NCBI GenBank assembly: GCA_910588895.1
Contig: CAJUSS010000153.1
Location: 1-8,154, forward strand
From: an uncultured Lachnospiraceae bacterium
GTDB taxonomy: Bacteria > Bacillota > Clostridia > Lachnospirales > Lachnospiraceae
DNA: 8,154 bases
Direction of reading: 5' to 3'
Below the pieces are notes generated by a model. The model was given only the letters and a program-made list of their open reading frames with translations, was not told the DNA's origin and did not search any database. Below are positions 1-4,606 of this stretch, piece after piece; the first letter of the stretch is position 1, and the number at the start of each line of letters is the position of its first letter. A program made the position numbers and the translations under genes.

Positions 1-42
1 TGCCTTGCACCTACCTTTCACTTTATAGCTCAGGTATTTTTC

Positions 43-72
43 ATTATACCACTATTCTCCATCTAATGTAAA
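43..72 (-). promoter_or_regulatory. Candidate sigma-A promoter firing leftward out of the window
   Basis: On the minus strand TTTACA (67-72) is followed 18 nt later by TATAAT (43-48), a perfect -10 and a 5/6 match to the -35 consensus. It overlaps the last codons of the kinase gene and would transcribe a gene lying left of position 1. No convincing terminator follows the kinase stop codon; only a weak 5-bp hairpin (GGTAT/ATACC, 33-50) is visible. The downstream gene is not in the window, so this is a motif call only. Confidence 0.35.
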
Positions 73-1602
73 CCAGAACATCACCCCACCCTCTACATTT
101 TCCACGCCGCACTGCTTCTTGTGGGAATCCATCACCGCCTTCACGATGGACAGGCCGATGCCGCTGCCTCCATAGGCTCTGGTCCTGGCCTTATCCACTT
201 TATAAAATTTGGTCCAAAGATCGGGAAGATCCTTTTCCGGTATCGGGTCGCCTGTGTTATAGACGCTGACCTGTACTTCCGTCCCTCTTTCCTTCTGCCA
301 GCGGGCCAGGGAGACCACCACCCGTTTTGCATAGTCGGCGTGGTTTAAGGCATTGTTCAGATAATTGGTCACCACTTCCTCGATCTTGAACTCATCCGCC
401 CAGACGTAGCAGGGATCCTCCTGGGAAAAGACAAGCTGGACCCCCTTCTGGTCAGCCATGAGCCGGACCGAGGACAGAACGCCTGAGATCAGCTCGGTCA
501 GATCGAACCGCTCCATCACCGGCGCGTCCTTCCCGGACTCTAATGCGCTGAGGGTGAGGAGCTGTTGGACCATCTTGTTCATCTTATCCGCCTCATCCCG
601 GATCACCTCGCAGTAATAGTCCCGGCTCTCCTCTTCCTGGGCCATGCCCTCTATGAGTCCTTCCGCATAGCCCTGGATCAGCGCGATCGGCGTCTTCAGC
701 TCATGGGATACATTGGCGATGAAGTCCTTGCGCATCTCGTCGATCCTGGTCTTCTGCTCGATATCCTGCATAAGCTGCAGGTTGGCCGTCTTTAACTCTC
801 CGATCGTCTCCTTTAAACGGTCGGAAAGGGTGTTCATGCTGTGTCCCAGCACGCCGATCTCATCTGCCGCCGTCCCGGTATAGTGGGCGTCGAAATCCAG
901 CTCGCTCATGCGCTCTGAAAGCTCTGTCAGCGAAAGGATGGGGGCCACCATCCTCCTGGTAGTAAAATAGATCAGGATGCTCCCCACCGCCAGGGCGGCT
1001 ACGCCTACATAGGCCAGAAAGCGGTTGGACAGCTCCGCGCTCTCCCGGACGCTGGCCACCGGCATGGACATGATGAAGGGGCTCTCGTCATCCAAAAATC
1101 CCCAGCTCTCCAGGTAAAACGAACGGATCCTGGGGTCATAGCTCTGCTGGATGGTGTAGTCCTCGGTCTGGGAAACGATCTTAAAGGGGCGGTCGTTCTG
1201 TCCCAGGATATTGCGCAGAAAGCGTTCGCTCAAGTCATCCCCCTTCCGCTCTGAGGAGATCAGGGTGCCATTGGAGCTGTCCATGATCAGCAGGGTGATA
1301 TTGGACCGCTCGTTCAATTCCCGGATCAGATCGATCAGCACGTTCCCTCCCAGAACGTCCACCTGCCCTTTCCGCATGGCCTCGTCCAGCTTTTTAAATT
1401 CATCTGCGATGTTCAGCCCGGCCGCCTGCTCTTCCTGCAGAAGATGGTCCACCAGAACGTAGGCCTGCTCTAGATCCTTGACCTTTTCCTGCATATAAAA
1501 GTCCTCCAGCAGCCAGCTGTTCACCCCCCAGAGACACAGGATCACCATGGCCATCAGGCTGATGAAGATCAGCGTGAATCGTATACGGATCGAATGTTTC
1601 AT
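52..1602 (-). CDS. Membrane sensor histidine kinase with HAMP domain (two-component system)
   Basis: A 516-residue HisKA-type sensor kinase that should autophosphorylate and pass phosphate to the response regulator encoded just upstream. Visible architecture: a membrane helix at about residues 8-31, an extracytoplasmic sensing region of about 160 residues (32-195), a second membrane helix at about 196-214 and a HAMP linker to about 270. The HisKA motif FIANVSHELKTP has phospho-acceptor His300. The HATPase_c domain has an N box around 413-417, G1 NTGDP at 449-453, an F box FYKVD at 466-470 and G2 GGSGIGL at 478-484. All catalytic boxes look intact. The ATG overlaps the regulator stop codon as ATGA, which indicates translational coupling; upstream there is only a modest GAGGT ribosome site inside the regulator's last codons. 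The sensing region is not recognisable, so the stimulus is unknown. Regulation is probably through the regulator promoter near 2355-2405. Confidence 0.95.
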   Translation of the reverse strand: MKHSIRIRFTLIFISLMAMVILCLWGVNSWLLEDFYMQEKVKDLEQAYVLVDHLLQEEQAAGLNIADEFKKLDEAMRKGQVDVLGGNVLIDLIRELNERSNITLLIMDSSNGTLISSERKGDDLSERFLRNILGQNDRPFKIVSQTEDYTIQQSYDPRIRSFYLESWGFLDDESPFIMSMPVASVRESAELSNRFLAYVGVAALAVGSILIYFTTRRMVAPILSLTELSERMSELDFDAHYTGTAADEIGVLGHSMNTLSDRLKETIGELKTANLQLMQDIEQKTRIDEMRKDFIANVSHELKTPIALIQGYAEGLIEGMAQEEESRDYYCEVIRDEADKMNKMVQQLLTLSALESGKDAPVMERFDLTELISGVLSSVRLMADQKGVQLVFSQEDPCYVWADEFKIEEVVTNYLNNALNHADYAKRVVVSLARWQKERGTEVQVSVYNTGDPIPEKDLPDLWTKFYKVDKARTRAYGGSGIGLSIVKAVMDSHKKQCGVENVEGGVMFWFTLDGE

Positions 1603-2276
1603 GCTTCTACCTCAAATTTGTACCCCATGCCCCAGACCGTCTTGATGTACTCGCCCCGGCGGCCCATCTTATTGCGCAGCTTTTTTACATGGGTGTCGAT
1701 AGTGCGGGCGTCTCCGAAATAGTCATAATTCCATACATTGTTCAAGATCTTCTCCCTGGAGAGGGCCAGCCCCTGGTTTTCCACAAAGTAGCTCAAAAGC
1801 TCAAATTCTTTATAGCTCAGCTCGATGGGCTGTCCGTCGATGGTCACCTGTCTGGCGGCCTTGTCGATGCAGATCCCGCCTACCTCTACATTATCCGCCA
1901 CCATCCCGTTCACCCGGCGCAGGATGGCTTCCACACGGGCCACCAAGATCTTGGGGCTGAAGGGCTTGGCGATATATTCGTCCACGCCTAGATCGAAGCC
2001 CTGGAGCTCATCCCTCTCCTCTCCCCTGGCCGTCAGCATGATGATCGGCACCTTGGAATATCTCCGGATGGTCTTTAGGACCTCCCAGCCATCCATCTTG
2101 GGCATCATCACATCCAGGAGGATCATGGCGATATCCTTCTGCTCAAAAAAGATGTCCAATGCCTCCTCGCCGTCAGCCGCTTCCAGCACCTGGAAGCCTT
2201 TGACCGACAAAAAGTCCTTTACCAGCTTGCGCATCCTGGCTTCATCGTCTACTACTAAGATCTTTAAGGTCTCCAT
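1599..2276 (-). CDS. OmpR/PhoB-family response regulator transcription factor
   Basis: A 225-residue DNA-binding response regulator, partner of the kinase encoded directly downstream. The receiver domain (about 1-120) shows the acidic pair Asp10/Asp11, phospho-acceptor Asp55 in ILLDVMMP, the switch Thr82 in MLTARGE and Lys104 in AKPF. A winged-helix output domain covers about 125-225, with the typical segments SYKEFELL, REKILNNVW and RTIDTHVKKLR. The frame stays open upstream to an ATG at 2354, but I place the start at 2276. There an AGGAG (2285-2289) sits 8 nt before the ATG and the protein begins METLKILVVDDE, exactly where family members begin. The 26 extra codons would lie over a GC-rich hairpin and look non-coding. 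Length and domains are ordinary for the PhoP/PhoB/WalR group. Target genes cannot be told from the window, although a direct repeat upstream suggests autoregulation. Confidence 0.95.
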   Translation of the reverse strand: METLKILVVDDEARMRKLVKDFLSVKGFQVLEAADGEEALDIFFEQKDIAMILLDVMMPKMDGWEVLKTIRRYSKVPIIMLTARGEERDELQGFDLGVDEYIAKPFSPKILVARVEAILRRVNGMVADNVEVGGICIDKAARQVTIDGQPIELSYKEFELLSYFVENQGLALSREKILNNVWNYDYFGDARTIDTHVKKLRNKMGRRGEYIKTVWGMGYKFEVEA

Positions 2277-2306
2277 ATGGGCCGCTCCTCTCCTTTGCTC
2301 GGTATG

Positions 2307-2338
2307 GGGCGGTCCGTAAGGCTTGAGTATGACCGCCC
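2307..2338 (-). other. GC-rich hairpin in the leader of the response regulator gene
   Basis: GGGCGGTC (2307-2314) and GACCGCCC (2331-2338) are perfect 8-bp inverted repeats around a 16-nt loop. On the minus-strand transcript the hairpin lies between the candidate -10 box and the ribosome binding site. There is no U-tract after it, so it is not an intrinsic terminator. It may stabilise the mRNA or be a protein site; function unknown. Confidence 0.4.
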
Positions 2339-2354
2339 GCTGCTGTATGGGCAT

Positions 2355-2405
2355 ATTTTAACACCTTTTCGGGGGATCGGCTAGGGCTTCACAGACATTT
2401 CACAG
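2355..2405 (-). promoter_or_regulatory. Candidate promoter and direct-repeat operator of the two-component operon
   Basis: Reading the minus strand, TGtTAAAAT (2355-2363) resembles an extended -10 box, but no good -35 hexamer exists 16-18 nt upstream. Just beyond the -35 position lie two copies of CTGTGAA (2399-2405 and 2388-2394) separated by 4 nt, an 11-bp period. This arrangement is the classic layout of OmpR/PhoB-family binding sites, which are 7-bp direct repeats one helical turn apart. An activator-dependent, autoregulated promoter is the natural inference; the start site is not proven. Confidence 0.4.
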
Positions 2406-2436
2406 GTCGGGGCGCCAAAGATATATGCTCCTATAG

Positions 2437-2530
2437 AAAAAAGGCTGCCGCAGAGCCGCTCACGCCTCACAGGCATGCGGCGTTCTCTTGCGACGCGGCA
2501 TGCCTGGGGCTTGGCCCTTTGCAACAGCCT
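2437..2530 (-). terminator. Large compound intrinsic terminator after the thiamine-binding gene
   Basis: On the minus strand AGGCTG (2525-2530) pairs with CAGCCT (2442-2447), followed by a run of six T (2437-2442). Inside, GCAAAG (2518-2523) pairs with GCAGAG-type sequence near 2450-2455. A strong inner hairpin is formed by CAGGCATGC (2498-2506) with GCATGCCTG (2470-2478), continuing after one mismatch into a 4-bp GCGT/ACGC stem. It separates the thiamine unit from the two-component operon. The structure is unusually long for a simple terminator and may derive from a palindromic repeat. Confidence 0.75.
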
Positions 2531-2581
2531 CTTTTCCTTTAAAAGTCCGCTACCGGACGCGTGAAGGTTTTCTCTATACGG

Positions 2582-2884
2582 TCAGCTCTCCTTGTATTTT
2601 CCGATCTTCTGGTCGATGGTCAAGATCTCCCCTTCCGGCCGATAGACTACCTTCACATAGGCCGCTACCTTGGGCGCGCCGGCCCGGATCGCCACATGCT
2701 GGCATTCCTTCACGATGTCCATCAGCTGATCATAGTCCTCGCCCTCGATCGTGGTCTCAAAGGGCCCCACCTCATAGCGCAGGCCTGTATCGGCGATATA
2801 GGCGATCACCTCATCTACGATACGGCACAGCTCCTGATCGTTGGGAGCATCTGGTAAAACCTGGATAGCGATACTTGCACTCAT
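2582..2884 (-). CDS. Thiamine-binding protein, MTH1187/YkoF (DUF77) family
   Basis: A 100-residue protein of the MTH1187/YkoF-like family, whose members bind thiamine or its hydroxymethylpyrimidine moiety through a ferredoxin-like fold. The sequence has the family look: an N-terminal beta strand ASIAIQVLP, then the segment YEVGPFETTIEGEDYDQLMDIVKECQ, and a C-terminal strand AAYVKVVYRPEG. There is no signal peptide or membrane helix, so it is cytoplasmic. The start is fixed by AAGGAGGAG (2890-2898), about 5 nt before the ATG. It is the only gene behind a TPP riboswitch (2979-3065), which independently supports a thiamine role. In Bacillus, YkoF accompanies a transporter (YkoEDC), but here no transporter gene follows and a strong terminator closes the unit. 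Whether it delivers, buffers or senses thiamine is not visible. Confidence 0.9.
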   Translation of the reverse strand: MSASIAIQVLPDAPNDQELCRIVDEVIAYIADTGLRYEVGPFETTIEGEDYDQLMDIVKECQHVAIRAGAPKVAAYVKVVYRPEGEILTIDQKIGKYKES

Positions 2885-2926
2885 CTTATCTCCTCCTTCA
2901 TCTGCCTAAAAACAAGCGGGATACAA

Positions 2927-2961
2927 CAAAAAACAGGAGATACCTGATCGGTGTCTCCTGT
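2927..2961 (-). terminator. Riboswitch-controlled intrinsic terminator
   Basis: On the minus-strand transcript ACAGGAGA (2954-2961) pairs with TCTCCTGT (2933-2940). An inner ACC/GGT stem encloses a short loop, and the stem is followed by TTTTTTGTTG (from 2933 downwards). It lies between the TPP aptamer and the gene start, so it is the expression platform: when TPP is bound, transcription should stop here. It also blocks read-through from kduI when thiamine is plentiful. Confidence 0.88.
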
Positions 2962-2978
2962 AAAAGGTCTGACAATGA

Positions 2979-3065
2979 TGACTTCCTACGGCGGCATTAT
3001 CCGCATCAGGTAAAAGGGTCGAAGTCGATCACTTCCTCTCAGCCTGCTAAGACAAGCTCCCCTGT
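2979..3065 (-). promoter_or_regulatory. TPP riboswitch aptamer (THI element)
   Basis: All conserved blocks of the TPP aptamer can be read on the minus strand in the right order: GGGGAGC (3056-3062), CTGAGA (3037-3042), a variable stem-loop GAAGT/ACTTC, ACCC then ACCTGAT (3005-3011), GGATAATGCC (2993-3002) and GTAGGAA (2983-2989). These form the pyrimidine-sensing and pyrophosphate-sensing arms of RF00059. It controls the thiamine-binding gene at 2582-2884 through the terminator at 2927-2961. The 5-prime boundary is approximate because helix P1 pairs only weakly on paper. Confidence 0.96.
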
Positions 3066-3083
3066 GTTTATGCTGTTGGTATG

Positions 3084-3112
3084 ATGATACACCGGTTTGA
3101 GGGCGGATGCAA
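3084..3112 (-). promoter_or_regulatory. Sigma-A promoter of the TPP-riboswitch transcript
   Basis: TTGCAT (3107-3112) and TATCAT (3084-3089, 5/6 to consensus) are separated by exactly 17 nt on the minus strand. Transcription would begin near 3077, about 12 nt before the aptamer. It sits in the short gap after the kduI stop codon, which makes the thiamine unit independently transcribed. Confidence 0.65.
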
Positions 3113-3120
3113 GTACTTTT

Positions 3121-3963
3121 TTACCGCAACTCTGTCGTCGGGATCGTGTCCATGTCATCGAAGGCCTGGTTTTCGCCGCCCATGGCCCAGATGAAGGTGT
3201 AGTTGGAGGTGCCTGCGCCGGCGTGGATGCTCCAGGAGGGGCTGATCACGGCCTGCTCGTTCTGCATCACGATGTGGCGGGTCTCCTTGCCCTCGCCCAT
3301 CATATGGAACACAACATTATCCTCCGGTACCTCGAAGTACATGTAGACCTCCATGCGGCGCTCATGGGTGTGGGCGGGCATGGTGTTCCACACGCTGCCG
3401 GGCTCTAATGCGGTCATACCCATGGAAAGCTGGCAGGTGGGCAGGACATCGGGATGGATGAACTGGTTGATCGTGCGCTTATTGGAAGTCTCCATGGCGC
3501 CTAAGGGACGCTTCACCGCCTTATCGATCGGCAGATAGGTGGTCTTGTACGCGCAATGAGCCGGTGCGCTGACCATATAGAACTTGGCCGGTGCAGAAGG
3601 GTCGTCGCTCGTAAAGGTGACCTTCTTCGTCCCCTGGGTGATGTAGAGACAGTCCTTGTAGTCCATATGGAAGGTCTCATCATCCGCCTTGATCGTACCT
3701 GCCCCGCCGATATTAAAGATGCCGATCTCTCTCCTCTCCAGGAAGTAATGGGTCCCGAAATTCGCCCACACATCGATCCCCTTATCGATCGACACCTCCT
3801 CCTTCACCGGCATACAGCCCAAGGTGACCATCCTGTCCACATGGGAATAGACCGCCACGACCTCATCGGCCACATACAGGTCCTCGATCAAAAACTCCCG
3901 GCGGGTCTCCTCGGTGGTATAACGCTTAAAATCTCTCTGGTTGCAAGAATACCGAATGTCCAT
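3121..3963 (-). CDS. kduI: 5-keto-4-deoxyuronate isomerase (4-deoxy-L-threo-5-hexosulose-uronate ketol-isomerase)
   Basis: A 280-residue KduI, close to the 278 residues of the E. coli enzyme. It isomerises 5-keto-4-deoxyuronate (from unsaturated uronates released from pectin or glycosaminoglycans) to 2,5-diketo-3-deoxygluconate, in the cytoplasm. The cupin metal site is intact: His198 and His200 in MPAHTHERRMEVYMYF, Glu205 and His247 in SWSIHAGAGTSNY, matching the family's zinc ligands. The N-terminal MDIRYSCNQRDFKRYTTEE and the C-terminal WAMGGENQAFDDMD are also typical. The start is supported by AAGGAGGAG (3973-3981), 9 nt before the ATG. The gene is monocistronic in this window. The usual partners (KduD dehydrogenase, KDG kinase, KDPG aldolase, lyases or glucuronyl hydrolase) are not adjacent, so the rest of the pathway must be elsewhere. 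It is divergent from yjfB, and no terminator is seen before the riboswitch promoter. Confidence 0.97.
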   Translation of the reverse strand: MDIRYSCNQRDFKRYTTEETRREFLIEDLYVADEVVAVYSHVDRMVTLGCMPVKEEVSIDKGIDVWANFGTHYFLERREIGIFNIGGAGTIKADDETFHMDYKDCLYITQGTKKVTFTSDDPSAPAKFYMVSAPAHCAYKTTYLPIDKAVKRPLGAMETSNKRTINQFIHPDVLPTCQLSMGMTALEPGSVWNTMPAHTHERRMEVYMYFEVPEDNVVFHMMGEGKETRHIVMQNEQAVISPSWSIHAGAGTSNYTFIWAMGGENQAFDDMDTIPTTELR

Positions 3964-3990
3964 CTGAAATAGCTCCTCCTTATCTCTCCG

Positions 3991-4066
3991 CAGAGCGCAT
4001 CGCCCGGATGGGGCGGCGCTGTTTTTATGTTACTTAGAATGTACCATAGGATGGGAGGAAATACAA
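3991..4066 (-). promoter_or_regulatory. Candidate kduI promoter and leader hairpin
   Basis: On the minus strand TTGTAT (4061-4066) and TACATT (4038-4043) are spaced 17 nt apart, a weak but correctly spaced sigma-A-like pair. The predicted leader then contains a GC-rich imperfect hairpin (3991-4021; CAG..CGC with GCGCTG, and GCCC with GGGC) immediately upstream of the ribosome site. No operator for a uronate regulator could be recognised. Low certainty; other AT-rich starts in 4070-4130 are possible. Confidence 0.33.
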
Positions 4067-4145
4067 GAGGATTTGCGTTTTTTTCATACAGATCTTTATT
4101 TTGTATTCTAACTTTCATTTTTGCATACTAAGGTTCTATGAGACA

Positions 4146-4221
4146 TATAGGTGCGGACGGGTGGCCGATCATGCGCCTGCACCTATACAACAATTGGCGT
4201 GGGTGTGGATAGTAACAAAAA
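4146..4221 (+). repeat. Dispersed repeat, copy A (inverted partner at 7954-8023)
   Basis: Positions 4152-4221 match the reverse complement of 7954-8023 at 66 of 70 positions without gaps; all four differences are transitions. The copy here is extended on its left, so that TATAGGTGC (4146-4154) forms a perfect 9-bp inverted repeat with GCACCTATA (4179-4187) around 24 nt. A second stem, GCCGAT (4164-4169) with ATTGGC (4193-4198, one G-T pair), overlaps the first and could be an alternative fold. The copy ends 33 nt before the -35 box of the yjfB promoter and is oriented towards it. It is neither coding nor recognisable as an insertion sequence end. Confidence 0.85.
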
Positions 4222-4254
4222 GCCAGCCGGCTTATGGTGGTCCCCTTCCAAACC

Positions 4255-4283
4255 TTGCATCCTCCTCCGATATCTGCTATACT
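4255..4283 (+). promoter_or_regulatory. Sigma-A promoter of yjfB, with an overlapping sigma-D-like -10
   Basis: TTGCAT (4255-4260) and TATACT (4278-4283, 5/6) are separated by 17 nt, and TGC directly before the -10 makes it an extended -10 promoter. The predicted start is near 4290, just before the ribosome site. Between the hexamers lies TCCGATAT (4266-4273), 7/8 to the sigma-D/sigma-28 -10 consensus GCCGATAT. The only upstream CAAA (4249-4252) is 13 nt away rather than the usual 15. Confidence 0.68.
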
Positions 4284-4313
4284 ATCCAAAGCAGCAGGAA
4301 AGGAGGGACCTTT

Positions 4314-4493
4314 ATGGATATCACTGCACTATCTGCCTCATTATCGATCTCGTCAGCCAGCTTCGGCGCGCAGGTGGGTACAGCCCTGTTGTCGAAGGTC
4401 CTGGATACGGTAGAGGAGAACGGCGATGCCCTCATGCAGATGATGGCAGCCGCTGCTACCGGTCTGGGCCAGGTGATCGATATCCAGGCTTAG
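4314..4493 (+). CDS. yjfB: YjfB-family small protein (putative motility-associated)
   Basis: A 59-residue protein beginning MDITALSASLS and containing the family's alternating small and hydrophobic pattern (GAQVGTALLSKVLDTVEENG, then an alanine-rich stretch and a C-terminal VIDIQA). It resembles the YjfB family (Pfam YjfB_motility), named from Bacillus subtilis YjfB and linked to the motility regulon; biochemical function is unknown. The start is set by AGGAGG (4301-4306), 7 nt before the ATG, and by a promoter at 4255-4283. A longer in-frame reading back to 4101 would run through the promoter and repeat A and is not real. There is no signal peptide or clear membrane helix; it is probably a small amphipathic helical protein. 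It is monocistronic, closed by the terminator at 4520-4562. No flagellar genes are nearby. Confidence 0.85.
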   Translation: MDITALSASLSISSASFGAQVGTALLSKVLDTVEENGDALMQMMAAAATGLGQVIDIQA

Positions 4494-4519
4494 AACGGCG
4501 CTCTTATATACGCAGCGCC

Positions 4520-4562
4520 AAAAAAGAAGGCAGCCACAAGGACGTGGCCGCCTTCTTTTTTT
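4520..4562. terminator. Bidirectional intrinsic terminator between yjfB and nfnB
   Basis: AGAAGGC (4525-4531) pairs with GCCTTCT (4550-4556), and after one mismatch GCCAC (4533-4537) pairs with GTGGC (4544-4548) around a 6-nt loop. A T run (4556-4562) follows on the plus strand and an A run (4520-4525) gives a T run on the minus strand, so it serves both convergent units. A small extra hairpin, GGCGCT/AGCGCC (4497-4502, 4514-4519), lies just left of it. Confidence 0.92.
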
Positions 4563-4606
4563 GGACTGTATCTTGTTCCGCTCGCATGAAGCCGGACATG
4601 ACCATC

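Noticed and set aside
2277..2354. 26-codon N-terminal extension of the response regulator
   Set aside because: It lies on a GC-rich hairpin, lacks a ribosome site, and the family start with AGGAG spacing is at 2276.
3991..4025. A plus-strand intrinsic terminator (GC hairpin followed by TTTTT)
   Set aside because: No plus-strand gene lies to its left that would need it; the region is opposite kduI and its leader, and the stem is imperfect. It is kept only as a leader hairpin.
4101..4313. N-terminal extension of YjfB, and an overlapping 172-codon plus-strand frame from 4151
   Set aside because: Both run through repeat copy A, the promoter and the ribosome site. The family start MDITALSASLS with AGGAGG 7 nt upstream is clearly the real one, and the 172-codon frame continues over the terminator.
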